Positions 45,340 through 57,981 of a stretch of DNA of 64,000 nt are shown piece by piece. Made by a program: the position numbers and the translations under genes. Position 1 is the stretch's first letter. Every line of letters begins with the position of its first letter. The stretch is from Adiantum capillus-veneris. Its lineage: Eukaryota; Streptophyta; Polypodiopsida; Polypodiales; Pteridaceae. The notes under the pieces were generated by a model. That model was not told the origin of the DNA. It saw only the letters and a program-made list of their open reading frames with translations, and did no database searches. The stretch covers positions 92,658,435-92,722,434 of the forward strand of contig CM043958.1 in the NCBI GenBank assembly GCA_014529385.2, given 5' to 3'.

Positions 45340-45553
45340 GAGAGTAAACCATGGTAAAGAGAAGAAAAATCGATGAAATATGTGAGGACTTAGTTCAAAA
45401 ATCATGCAAATTTCAAAATTTATGTTAATATTTCCAATTTGCTTCTTTGCAAGGAGGAAAGTTGGTCGCTTAATAAAAGAAACATTCTCAATCTAATAAT
45501 TTTATCACTTTCTTATTGTTTTAGAAAGTTACCGTGACCCTTTCACTTGTTTT
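45054..45553. repeat. Diverged tandem duplication, period about 290 bp, split by (TA)n
   Basis: About 45054-45296 and 45349-45553 share CATGGTAAAG, GAAGAAAAAT, ACTTAGTTCAAAAATC, GCTTAATAAAAGA, TTTTATCACTT and CCCTTTCACTTGTTTT in order. A TA microsatellite (45297-45334) lies between them. Confidence 0.75.
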
Positions 45554-45863
45554 TTCCAAATTTTGGAGACCTAATCACTTTGAAATTAAAACATTTGGTG
45601 AAGGGTTTTGATTTTAAATTGTATCCAATAAGAACAAAAAAGCTGAAAAGTTAGTTTCAGTCAAGGCAAAAAGAGTGAGGCAAGTTAAGAGAATGCTCTG
45701 TATACATGCCAAAAATGGGTTAATGCCAAATTTTCATCTCATATATATATATTTTTCGCCCAAACTCACAATTGAGTGTATGATTTGTTAGATGGTTCGA
45801 ATGCTGAGCGCTGGTAGTCTTATATTATAAATGGTAAACCAAACATCCTTTTAAAGTATATTT

Positions 45864-45913
<50 letters not shown>

Positions 45914-46364
45914 CTATATGTATATGTATATATATGAAAATTCATGTCATCAAATACATTAACTACTTATGAGAAAATATTTTCAATATGTTTGGATGCT
46001 TTTTTGTGAAAGAGTACTTTTATGTAGTGACATGCCTGATTCTTGAAGGCTCCAATCTCCCTCCATGGCAGATGAGATAGAGCAAGATGTATTCTAAGGA
46101 GGCATGCTTTTAGAATACTTTTAATGAGGTTCTCTAAGAATGCATAGGCAAACAATTAATAGCTCAAAGTCTTTTAAAATGTGAATTTTTAAGCATTGTA
46201 AGTAACTTTTCAATTAAAAATGATAATTATCCATTTTTAATTTGTGTACCTTAATTGTTATGGCTGAAGTTTGTGCACTTTTAATCATAAATAGCAAGTA
46301 AAAGCTTAAATTTTGTAAATCTACCATTTACATTAAAAGATAAGTAAAACGTTTCTTTCAAACG

Positions 46365-46400
<36 letters not shown>

Positions 46401-47859
46401 GAGATCATTGCGAGTTTTAACTGTTTTAAAATAGATTTTCTACTCTCATGACCCCCCAATAGTCACTTTTTTGCCTTTTGAAGGCCCATGTGAAGACCAC
46501 CTATTTGGTGTGGAGACACACATACTAGTGTTTTGACTATATGATACATCTTTCAATGTCACATTTGGAATTATATGACATGTCTTTCAAGATCACATTT
46601 TAATGTTGCAGAAAACTAGAAGGACTTGAGGATCTTTGAGGTGAGATGAAATAAGTTGGAAATGGGATATAGTCTTGTGAGGTACAAGTAGGTAGTTCTC
46701 TCATCTAGCAGTGCTTGAATGGATGCTCTCTCAACTATTGACATGAAGGAACCCAACAAGGTTCTCGCTCCCTCTATTTGTGATGGAATTGGCCTATGAA
46801 CTTTGAGAGTAGCGGACTTAGGAAATTAGGTGAAGCACTTTTGTGAGATTACTTTGTGAGCATAGCGGGTGAACTTAATTGATGGTAGCAACATAAACAT
46901 GGTACTTAGTTAACTTGGCATGAACAATACTTTTTCAAGAGAGAGAGTTTAGAGAACATGACAATAGTCGAGGACCGGATTCATACAGAGCCGGTCCCAC
47001 CTCTAATAGGCATTTGTATTATAGTTTCTCCCATCAAGAGAGACTTGGTACAATACAATATTTGTGTTCCTTGTGACCTAGGTGATGCAATGAAGATGGA
47101 AAGCTTCATGCATCACAAACATAACATAAACTTTGTAGAAAGCATTAACTATTCCAAGCCTCAGTCCCAAGGCTTCAAACACCTTCGAAGGTGGAGAGAG
47201 CTAGCGGGGAATCAGGGTAGGGAAGAGGAAGAAGAAACATTCCATAGGAGAAAGAAATAGTTCCTCACTTATCATCACTCTTCTTGCTAGCATACATAAT
47301 AGCATAGTAATGAAGATGGAGAAGATGGCAAGCTTAAGCATTGAAGCATGGCTCTTGGTTGGATTTGCATTCCATAGCCAAGAGTGTTGGTGTAGGCTCT
47401 CACTTCTCACAAGCTTGGAGAAGGAGGTGGAGTTCCTCTACTTTCATCAAGTGAGAATGAATCCACAAAATGAGTGTGTGTGTTTGTGGTGTATATCCCC
47501 CCAGCACCCCCCTTGCTTGCTTGGGGCGAGTTGTAGATTTTACACATGTTTCACGCTCATTGGACCCATCTCCCCCCTAGCCAATCACATGCATCATGCA
47601 TTCAAGTACATGAGTAGTCTTTGGACAAGTGTCCTCCTTATCCCTTAAAGAGAGAGAGCTTGAAAATATCTAGATATTTGCTGGATGGAACTAGAAGCTC
47701 ATTGGACGTTTAGCCCAACCAATAGCATTCAAGCACACCATGTGGTTAAGCATAGGGAGAGTCTGACATGTGTCCCATGTGTCCTTTGAGAAAAGGGGCG
47801 CCCTTTGGGTGAGTGGAAGGTTAAGTCAAAGATTCCCCTAACTTTCGGACTTTCATGCA

Positions 47860-48160
47860 TAGGAAGCTTCTCAAGCACCTTCCTCATTAAGTTTGTAGGG
47901 TCTCTTTTTGACTCAAGCACCTTACCTCCCATGCATGGGAAGCTTCTCAAGCACTTTCCTCATTAAGTATGACAAGTACCTCAAGTACCTTAGTCATCAA
48001 GCATGACAAGCACCTCAAGCACCTTAGCCATCAAGCACGACAAGCACCTTAGTCATCAAGCACGCACCTGAGTCATCAAGCATGACAAGCACCTTAGTCA
48101 TTGAGCACGCATCTTAGTCATCAAGCACGACAAGCACCTCAAGCTTAGGTCGGGTTCCCA
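47860..48160. repeat. Direct-repeat array in the LTR of element C
   Basis: Units built from AAGCACCTTAGTCATC and AAGC(A/G)(C/T)GACAAGCACC recur eight or so times, preceded by two larger units with CTTCCTCATTAAG. In the upper LTR (63730-64000) the CTTCCTCATTAAG unit is present three times instead of two. Confidence 0.75.
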
Positions 48161-48269
48161 CCTCAAGCTCAGCCCTAGCTTGCCTAAGGTCAAATGACTT
48201 TTAACACTAACCATTGGAGGTCTTTAATGAAGCTAACCCTAAGGTCTTTTAAGATCCATTAGATGCACG

Positions 48270-48467
48270 TTGCTCTTTGATAAACTACCTCCTTTTGGAC
48301 CCCTATTGAGATGTAACCATCTCTCCTCTTGGTCCCCTTTTGAGGTAAGTCTAAAAGCACTTATTGCACATTGCTCTTTGATAGACCATCTCCTTTTGGA
48401 CCCCTATTGAGATGCGACCATCTCTCCTTTTGGTCCCCTGTTGAGGTAGGTCTAGAAGCACATGTCT
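48270..48467. repeat. Two 101-bp direct repeats in the LTR of element C
   Basis: 48270-48370 and 48371-48467 both start TTGCTCTTTGATA and include CTCCTTTTGGACCCCTATTG and GAGGTA[AG]GTCTA. Element B inserted at the end of the second unit. Confidence 0.85.
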
Positions 48468-48804
48468 TGTTAAACCTCAACGGCTCACGGACACCCTATC
48501 ACCTATGACGGACGTTCTAACCTACGACGGACATTGTATTATTTATTTGGTAGAGTCAGGTACCGGGCTTGTCGGTCCAATAGGGTAAGAGTGATCGCCG
48601 ATGAGAGGCGCACTCTAACTGGAACATTCAAGGGATTAGTTGGCTAAGCATGGGCGCCCAAGTGTGAATGGGGTGAGCTCATATAAAAGTCAACTAAACC
48701 TTAAATTCACTCATTCTCTCATTTGTGCAATAGGAAAGTGCTCTTGCTCCATCTCCATCTCCATCTCCATCTTCTTCTTCTTCACCTCCTTGTGTGTGTG
48801 TGTG

Positions 48805-48872
<68 letters not shown>

Positions 48873-49112
48873 TGGGCGATCGAGCATTACGAAGGCACGA
48901 CGGCGGTGAAGCGGTTGAGCGCGGCATAGCGGCATCTCCTTCTTCTTTGCGGCGAGGAATCCTCCACGAAGCAAGCGTAGAGCAGTGAGTGACACACCAT
49001 CGCCTTCTTTGAGCTTACTAGTTTAGGCTTGTTGTGTGCTTGGAGCCATTTGTGGCTCACACACGGTGTATCGGCAAGTTCCTTGCATTGACACGTGCGA
49101 CATACACACACA
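48468..49112 (+). repeat. 5' LTR of element B (645 bp)
   Basis: Starts TGTTAAACC and ends TACACACACA. TATA-like ATATAAAAGTC at 48681-48691. A short GT run and a long (GA)n fill 48793-48870. Confidence 0.93.
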
Positions 49113-49116
49113 TTTT

Positions 49117-49134
49117 TGGCGCCGCTGCCGGGGA
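49117..49134 (+). other. Primer binding site of element B (tRNA-Asp type)
   Basis: TGGCGCCGCTGCCGGGGA, four T after the LTR end. One base from the Athila-type TGGCGCCGTTGCCGGGGA and complementary to the plant tRNA-Asp 3' end apart from that base. Confidence 0.85.
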
Positions 49135-49982
49135 ATGCCGTGCATTAAGCTCAAGTAGCACTCTGTGCTTCTCCGTGGTGCAATTTCAATTATAGGAAAG
49201 GTAGGGCAGGAGTGTGTGTGTGTGTGTTGAGAAGAGGGATTTGGTGTTATACTGTGTGTTTTTTTTGTTAATGGAGTTTTCAAAGGTACTGTGTTTATTC
49301 TCTGTGTATTAAGGTAGTTAGTTTTCTTTGTTAATGGAGATTTCAAAGGTACCGTGTTTATTCTCTGTGTATTAAGGTAGTTAGTTTTCTTTGTTAATGG
49401 AGATTTCAAAGGTACTGTGTTTATTCTCTGTGTATTAAGGTAGTTAGTTTTCTGTGTACAGTAAGTAGGAAGTAGATTAGTGAGAGTTAATAGAGTGTGT
49501 TAGTGTGTAAGACTAGGTGTATTAGTTAGAAGTAGGTAGATAGAGTGTGTGTGTGCTCTCGCGTAGGCCGCGGCGACCTTATCCTTTAAAAAAAAAAACA
49601 CTATTTTTTTAAAAAATAAAAATAAAAAATTTTAAAGGTAGGACCGGGATCGGGAATATCTCCCAGACCCAAGCCCAGACCCAAGCCCAAGCTCACGCTC
49701 AAGCCTAGGCCTCAGTCGCCTTTCAAAAAAACGAATTTTAGCTTCACACGTAGCTAAAAATCGATTTTTTGAGGACCAACGGAACGTCAGATGCCCGAAA
49801 ATTGTGTTGAAAAGCACACAACGACCCTTTAAGTGATACGCTCATTTCGAGCTATCACACACTTTAATCAAAAAAATCAAACATTAAAAACATAAAAAAC
49901 ACGAGTGAAAACGGACGCTTAAAAAAGGTAAGCGGTTAACCTTCGAGGTTATCCGCCGACACTTGTAGGGCGCCCAAAGCAC
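49135..49982 (+). other. Leader of element B, with a 63-bp triplication
   Basis: Untranslated leader. Units starting GTTAATGGAG at 49267, 49330 and 49393 repeat a 63-bp segment that is single in element A. CCAAGCCCAGAC/AAGCCTAGGC-type short repeats lie near 49670-49715. The TCGAGGTTATCCGCC region precedes gag. Confidence 0.8.
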
Positions 49983-52900
49983 ATGTATCTACGCTCTGGT
50001 CGTGTGCTAGAGTCCAAACAACTAGCTAGTGCTTCGATTTACGGGGGTACTCACTGTCCTTCCACGCTAGGGTCTAGGCCCTCGGCGGGGACCCAAGGTA
50101 GTGCAACCCAAGACCCAAATATAGCGGCTAGCGACTCTTCCTATGACTACGATATTATGGAAGAGCATCTTACACAAAGCCCCAGGGGAACAAATGAAAC
50201 CGTACCTAGTTGGGCCCAACAACATGGAACTAGTGTTTTTAGCCGTTTGATGGAAACTTTTAGAAGAGCTACGCGCTCTGAACCTGCGGCTAGTGAAGTA
50301 AATGAAGGGGGTGGGGAAGTAGAATCACCATTCACATCTCCTGTAGATCCCACACTCCGTCAGAGTGTCCACGTGGACATTCTACCTACCTCATTTAATG
50401 AGGGCCCTACCAAGCTACCACCTTCCAAAGTCGCCTCTAAGGTAGCAGTGACTAAAAGTCAAAACACGGGAAGCAATATTGCATCCACCTCACGACCCTC
50501 TAGTACACCAAGTTTGGACGGGGTATTTCTCAATGAAAATTGAGAATATGACTTACACACGGAGACTTTGACCGACCTATGCATGGGCTACACATACCAT
50601 GTGGGCTGGTTAGAAGTTGTACAATCCACATCTAGTGCCACTAGTCTAGAGGAACAACAACCCATGATCTACAATGCCATCCATAGGATTATCTAGTCCG
50701 AGAGGCAAAATCGAGGAATAAACATACCTTCGACGGGTCCTATGCGATTTTTAGACACGGGCAAAGGGAAACAACCCACTCTATCACAAATGGAGACTCC
50801 CCCAGTGAGTCCCATTGATCCTCCATATGTTGTTTCTCCAGGGGTCTCAGTGCAATCTGAGCCCACAAGTGATAGCTTCACCTTTCCAAGTCTAGCTCAT
50901 CTTTCCCTTGATGACACCACGACTACCATGCCTACCCCAATGATGGGCATGCCGAGACACACGCCATGGACCTCATTTGTTAGTAAAGCACCACTACATG
51001 GTAGCTCAATGCCTGCAACAGTACCTACAAGTGTGTACCAATCGTATGCACCTATAGGTCATCACACTCATGTAGTCCCTACCCCTCCCATTGTTTCAAC
51101 AACCTATGCTCCACGACCACAATACCCAAGTTCTTATTTCCATGGGAGTATACCGGCTAGCATTAGCATGTCACATTCGACGTCTGCTATGCCTAGGGCC
51201 ACCCATATGAACTATGGACCACCACATGGCACAACATCATACCAAACGTGGAACCCAAGGGCTTCCTATGCGCCAAGCCCGATGCCAATACCTACTCCAC
51301 ATGTAGTCTCTGGAGCACCTCCACCCACGGTGCCTGCTCACTTAGGTGACTTGGCAACATTTTCTCAAGCTATTGGTCGATCTATTGCTGAGAATATGCG
51401 TAACACGTTTGATAGAGAGCCTAAAAGTAAGGCGGTACAAATAGCCAAGCTCACACAAAAATTTAGTGGAGACGGGGATGCGAGAAAGCATATCGAAGTG
51501 TTTGAACAAATATGCGATTCTCTAGGAGAACACAATGACCTACATAAGAGCAATGCTTTGAGCTTAACCTTAAGTGGAAAGGCTGGGGATTGGTATAGAA
51601 CCCTAATGGTGGAAGAAAAAACGATTTACCCTACTCTTAGGAGACTATTCTTAAAAGAATACATACGAGAGGGAGTGCTTTGGGGTGTTGCCTCTCAGCT
51701 CTAGAAAGCCCAATGAGAGGAAGGAGAGTCGATGAGAGACTTTATAAGTCGCTTGAAGCACTTGAATTCTCGTTGTAATCCAAATGAGCGCTTCAACAAT
51801 AAACAATTCCTTGATAGATTCATTAGGGGATTACGACATGAGGATATCTACAATGGCCTAGTCATTAGAGGTATCACCACTTGGGAAGCAGTCACCACCA
51901 ATGCGATCCAATTGGAGGATAATTTAATGATTCAAGGAGAAAGAGTGTCTGTTGAGTCTAAATCTATTAGCTCACAAGCATCGGGGCATCAGCCAATGAC
52001 CCTAAAGCCTATTGCTACGAAGCCAAAGATATCTGAGATGACTTTCGCAGATCTCACCAAGGCTATTCAAGAGAGTCTTAGAGACAATCGTGCTCCGCAA
52101 AACAATCATATGTATCCAAGAAGGGATCAACAATGGTGCTCAGTATGCTATGGACCGCATAGTACCAGTGAATGCCCTACTTTTAGAGTAAAATTCAATG
52201 GGAACTGCAATGCCTGTGGGAGGTATGGTCATCAAGCTAAGGATTGCATAGTATTTAAGCGTGTGATGGCCAATAGACCGACCTTAGCATGGACAAACAC
52301 ACCTCGAGTGCCTGCATTGATGCCGGCCCCACCTCTTGAACAAACATCACAACACATGGTCCCTAAGGCCCAAAATGTTGTTCAAACAACACCTTTACCA
52401 CCTCCACTGCTAGGACCGCAACCACCACATCCGAGAATCACTTCTGTGAATCAAGTGGGTTGTGAGTCATCTATTTCTTGTTTTGAAGGCTGGGAGGAAG
52501 ATATAGATCCTAATATCGCCTATGGGATGGATGTGCTTGAAGAAAGTCCACAATACTACATGGAGGACTATTGGGGACAAGTCAAACCTGTATATCAAGT
52601 AGCTGCTCTTGCGGCAAGAGGCCAAAATATCAACTACACTGTTAAGAGACCACCTCTTCAATGCTATGAGTGTGGAGGTCCACATCGTGTAGCCGAGTGT
52701 CCTATTAGGCTACAAAAGAACGCCACACTAATGCAAACCAATCAAGCGAGCACGTCTACAATGCCGATACTCATGTGTAATCGATGTGGCATAGATCATT
52801 TGATTGCCCAATGTCCAAATAATCCAAATGCACCGAAGATCACGCCATGAAACTTGATTGAAGTTACAGAGGAGCCATCACCAAGTACACCCGTGGTACC

Positions 52901-53534
52901 AGTAAACATACTCACACGATCGATGCTCCAAAAACAAAATTATATTCTTGAGGAAAGAGACACGGCATCAATTGCCCAATCTCAGTTAAAGAAGAAAATA
53001 GGAAGAAAGAGATCGCAAAAAGCAACGAAGTCAGACCCCAGTTCAAAGACCAACATAGGGACTGGTGATGACCCCGTATATATGAACGACGCTGAAGAAG
53101 ATTCTGATGCAGGTGAAACCATGGAGACCAAAACGACCACTAACATAGAAACCAACAAGGAAGATCTTCATGAGCCACAATGGCCAGGATCCAAAAAGAA
53201 GATAGGAACTTACCCAAACCCTACAGAGGAGATTGAGCGAGTCAAGCAATGAAGGAGTTTGATAGAAGATACCCAAAGGGATCTAGAATCAGCACCTAGG
53301 AAGATCCAGATTACAGACACCGTGTTCCCTACGCAACAACAACCTCACCAAGTCCATAGACCCTTGGACATACCTAGTGTCATCCAAGAAGAAAGTGACT
53401 TAAAGTCATGGGAAAGTGGGCGTACTCACTTCTTGATGGAAAGAATGTTTACAGAGGGACTACCTGATCCTATCGAAGAAATGGAGATCCCATCTTCCCC
53501 ACGTCAAGGGACTCAAGGGAAAAAGGTGTTGTAA
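49983..53534 (+). pseudogene. Element B: gag with four zinc knuckles (stops, no frameshift)
   Basis: ATG at 49983 (MYLRSGRVLESKQ). The same frame runs to 53534 with stops at about 50541, 50696, 51702, 51714, 52848 and 53250. Content matches element A: Pro/Thr-rich N-terminus, Gag domain (KHIEVFEQICDSLGEH, LSLTLSGKAGDWYRTL, LDRFIRGLRHEDIYNG) and the knuckles CSVCYGPHSTSEC, CNACGRYGHQAKDC, CYECGGPHRVAEC and CNRCGIDHLIAQC. Where A can be compared, several stops look like transitions (TGG to TGA, CGA to TGA, CAA/CAG to TAG). A is sense at these sites, so they arose in B. Confidence 0.9.
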
Positions 53535-53545
53535 ACATTGCCAAA

Positions 53546-54190
53546 TTGATGGATTTCATGTCTTCAGAAGTTAGAACCACCATCATGTGCAAACTATATA
53601 AAGACCCTGAGCTAGTCTCAGCTCTTCGAGCCTTCCTCAATGGAGAACTGAAGTTTGGGCTACCACAATTTGCACAGATGGATGGAGCTGGGGATATGCC
53701 AATAGAGGAGGAACACTTAGATCCACAACCCAACCTAGATGAGAACCTTGTTATAGAAATACCTATTAACAAGTTGGGACAATACTTTGAGGGTGATGAA
53801 TCCAATGCGACCATACCAATCACTACTAAGGGATTAACTGTGAAGGGAATCCTTGATGGTGGCGCTGGGGTTAGCATTGTGACTAAAAATTGATGGGAAA
53901 CTATGGGAAGACCTCACCTTGTGACCACAACCATAGTAGTGAAGATGGCCAATGGGTCTATTGTTAAACCTATTGGGATGCTAGAAGATCTCAAGATCAA
54001 GGTCTTTGGACATAAAATAAGGATTACCTTTTTGTTATGGATTTCTCCAAACACACTATGGCATCGGAGATGATCTTAGGACGTCCTTTCATGAGGGAAG
54101 CAAAAATGGTGTATGACTGGTCAAAAAACCATGTCTACCTGCAGTTCCAAGATTCTGTCATTCGAGTGGATCTTGTGACGGGTTGAGCAC
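53546..54190 (+). pseudogene. Element B: protease region
   Basis: After a small frame change near 53535 the frame gives VKGILDGGAGVSIVTKN, then TGA at 53891, then WETMGRPHL and the rest of the protease (MILGRPFMREAKMVYDWSK). The Asp-Gly-Gly active site and the TGA are the same as in element A. A further frameshift lies near 54020. Confidence 0.72.
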
Positions 54191-55152
54191 ATCCTCTAGG
54201 AAATAGGTTTATAATTGATCATAGATCTGACACCACAGTTCACTCGGCTCCATTGCAGTATTGTTACACGTGTAAAGCGAACATTGATGTTGGGTGAGAT
54301 TCTCCTTATATGGATGTTTTACTTGGGATGACTGAGTCGGACAATGTGGATTGGGTCCACCTAGCAGCAACCATAGACACTTGGGGAAATAGGGGGACGA
54401 CCTGGGTAACACCAGAGGGGGATGAAATACCACCACTGGTACCCTTAAATATGCTATAAGCAATGCATTTAGCTTCTGACAAGACTCATCCTGATATAAT
54501 GAAGAAAACTTACAAGTGGGTCCCTAAAGCTTCTTTAGCGACCATAGCTAGTGCTAAAAAAAAAAAATCCTTGTAAGAAACGTATCACTCGCTCCAAGAA
54601 AAGTAAGAAAATGTTGCGATGGATTCCTAAACAACTATTGGCAGCCCAAGGCTACTATCAAGGAAATGATCAAATCTGGGTGCCAAAACATAGATTGTGT
54701 TCTTACCTATCACCTGACCCATGCGAGCCCAATCATGTAGCTCCAAAACGAATCAACGATCGTGGAAAAAAAAAATCACAGAATGCTACACACCCGTTCT
54801 AGAGCTAATTTGGGTACCGAAGAAAGAACAATTTGTTCCACCTAGCTCAGGAAGGGGGGAGTCCCATGAAGCTTCTAGCTCCTCATGTAATGAACCCATA
54901 GAGGTAAAAGATTCTCCACAGCCTCCACCTACAATAGTGGACCTCTATAAAGCTACAAAGGAATCCACACTTCCCAATGTTCAAGAATCACCTGATGAAC
55001 CACTTCAAGTCCGATCCTGGGAGAGTATCTTACCACCCTTGCAACTCGATGAGGCACTTAAGGTGATAGAAAACTACTGGCAAAAATCCTCACCTATTAC
55101 CAACTGGAACAATTGGTTTCAAAGGGTGACAAGCGCATTTCAAACGGTATGA
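54191..55152 (+). pseudogene. Element B: C-terminal W-[VI]-P-K domain
   Basis: YKWVPKASL near 54510, LRWIPKQLL near 54615, QIWVPKHRL near 54675 and LIWVPKKEQ near 54810 repeat the spacing seen in element A. A run of A near 54555 and another near 54768 break the frame. The final part (LPPLQLDEALKVIENYW, NNWFQRVTSAF) ends at a TGA at 55150. Confidence 0.65.
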
Positions 55153-56596
55153 TCTACCCAAGGAAGGTGGGAGTGTTTGCTGACATTCATCATTCACTTG
55201 CTTCCCTCTCAACCTTGTTTCCCTGACCTCTCAATCACCAACCTAGGGAATGTACATATAAAGCCTTATACTCACAAAAAAACAAAAAGAATAAAGAGCA
55301 AGAGCAATTAGCAAACGAGTATGCACAATAAAAGTCAAAACATTGACTCAGACCTACACATTCACATCCGGTACACTGAAACAGAAACCTATGTCATCAA
55401 ACACCTTTGATCCTCATCACTCGAGTGGTGGAGGGTAGGTAGAATTAGTACGATAGGAGTGTTTCTGTTTTAGAGTTGAGTGATTAGCAAAGTTTCTTTT
55501 TCCCACTGATGTGCCTCCTAGAGGTATTCTTTGTGTTTCCTAGTGTGTACATGAACGTGTTGCTGTTGTTAGGATTTGGACATTCATGGGATCTTTCTCT
55601 CATTCACACTTCAAATCAAGCGCGACCATCGACACAAACATGTGTTTCTTATCCATTAGCATTGCCCCTTATCTTTTTGCATCTATGATTGTTTGCTTTG
55701 ATTGTGATTGGTAGCATAATATCCCAACACATTTGCTTAGTATCAAACATTGAATTCAATGTAATTTTTTGTCATAATCACTTGACTAAGTTTAAAAATC
55801 AAGCAGTCCGACTAAGCTAGTTTGACCAAGTTAGGTGTTAGAGATCTTCTCTTAATACCATGGGGAATGCCTTCCTAATAATCAATGGTTACTTAGGTTC
55901 TTAATCCGATTTAGGCAGCATTGTGTGAAATGTACTAGGGCTTTCTAGTGGGCTTGACCCTATTGACCTTTAGCTTAAGTATTATAAAGGGAGTTTACTA
56001 ATGTGATGAGCCTGGGGAGGGTAACAGTGTTATATGACCCCCCAAAGTTACAAAATTAAAATGTTGAAAATGAACAAACAAAAAATCAAAGTGCCATAAT
56101 GTAAAATCTTAAGTTGGAACAGAAATCTCAGCTTGATTGGGTACTTCACTCACATGTATCGCCTATGGTACTAGAGCCCTAGAGGTTCCCAGTGTGGGCG
56201 CTTTTCCTTGAAAAGCAAAAAACCCAAGGCATACAAAATAAGCACACACATCAAAATTGAGTCACTGTGAAAAGACTTTGGGGGGTCAAAGAAAAGGTAA
56301 TCAGTCAGGCGATGATTTCATGAGAAATTCCTTTTATCGTAGCTTAACTACAAGGTCTTCTAGGTATAGCCTCTAGTCAGCCCTCGAACATGAAATACTT
56401 GGCTCTCGCGATTAAACAACTTAATTGACCAGAGAAAATTAAGAAGCTTTTTAATCGCTTATGAGAATGCAATTACTCTGCCAATGTTTTTTGATTTTGC
56501 AGTGACTGAAGAAGGCTAAGGACATTCATCTCAAATGCTCTTCCACCTCAACGAACGAGCTTCAACTCAATAGCTTCCGAGGACGGAATCTACATC
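55153..56596 (+). other. 3' noncoding part of element B
   Basis: No supported ORF. 55320-55490 is unrelated to element A, which has its extra ORF there. The rest aligns with 13080-14370 of A. Confidence 0.65.
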
Positions 56597-56609
56597 AGGA
56601 AGGGGGGCA
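56597..56609 (+). other. Polypurine tract of element B
   Basis: AGGAAGGGGGGCA, directly before the TG of the 3' LTR. Confidence 0.8.
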
Positions 56610-57306
<697 letters not shown>

Positions 57307-57311
57307 TGTCT

Positions 57312-57981
57312 CTATTCTAACTCTTGTTCCCGTTTATTCTCCCACATTAAATGATCAGTTTAATATGAGAAAATCGTTTGGTAAAGTTAGATATTAGATT
57401 TTATGATATTATCTCTCTCTTGAAATCATAGTCGTCCTCAACTATGAGATAAAAGAGATAAAGCCATAGTCATTAGTCAATTTGTCTTAGCAGGTAGAAG
57501 ATCCGTTTTTATGCTACGACATCATTCCAAGATGGATGACTAATCCATTTGGTGCTTGGGAGACATAGCTGCCGCAATCATGTCTGCTCTTTAGTCCATT
57601 TCATCCTCCCAAGTAGAATGACAAATTCTACATGGTGTTTGAGAGACGTCGTCATCACAAACATGATTCTTACTATGCATACTACTTAAATTTGTGCACA
57701 ATAAAAAGAGAACTAGTCTTATAAGACAAAAACATTTTTTATTTAAAATGCATTTTCATATGCTTACTCTAGTGCAGCATTGTAAGCATTTACAAGATTC
57801 ATATTATCCTTAAGCTAGGTTCCTTGCATCCATTTAGCATCTTTAAAAGGATAATTATTTAAACTTAATAAGATATCGTCAGATAATCTTACCATTTCTT
57901 AATACCTTGTCTTCATGTCATAGGATGGACTTAGATTGAAGTACTTCTTCTTGATCTTCGATTTTTGGAGGGTCTGCAAAA
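57312..57981 (-). other. End of the 3' LTR and 3' noncoding region of element C
   Basis: 57312 to about 57524 is probably the rest of the 3' LTR of C. Above it the minus strand has two related stretches (CTTGGGAGGATGAAATGGA near 57615, CTTGGAATGATGTCG near 57530), either of which could hold the LTR start. The exact border is not settled. Confidence 0.45.

Larger units (their letters stand above)
38691..46778. other. AT-rich intergenic region without a supported gene
   Basis: Eight kilobases with no recognised coding gene. It holds one long broken ORF (39522-40094), two tandem duplications, a promoter-like site and several microsatellites: TA near 43583-43602, CA and TA at 44981-45053, TA at 45297-45334, CT at 45870-45911 and CT at 46371-46397. 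Short ORFs such as those at 41545-41823 and 44234-44512 show no known motif and I do not call them genes. Confidence 0.6.
46779..48467 (-). repeat. 3' LTR of element C, first part (up to the element B insertion)
   Basis: Aligns with 62678-64000 through many shared phrases (TTTGAGAGTAGCGG, GGTGATGCAATGAAGATGG, CTTGCTAGCATACATAATAG). It contains several direct repeats in its right part. It resumes after element B at 57312. The far end is placed tentatively at 57524, where CGACATCA fits a TGATGTCG LTR start on the minus strand. Confidence 0.8.

Noticed and set aside
46958-47260. A 100-codon plus-strand ORF present in both LTRs of element C (also 62857-63159)
   Set aside because: It is antisense to the element. 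Its ATG is not kept in the second copy, and the changes between copies alter amino acids as often as not, so the open frame looks like chance.
48809-48870. GA tracts as possible GAGA-factor regulatory sites
   Set aside because: They are ordinary LTR microsatellites of variable length; nothing ties them to a regulated gene here.
49023-49409. Minus-strand ORF with repeated SPLTKKTNYLNTQRINTV
   Set aside because: It is only the 63-bp leader triplication read in an open frame, and 63 is divisible by three.
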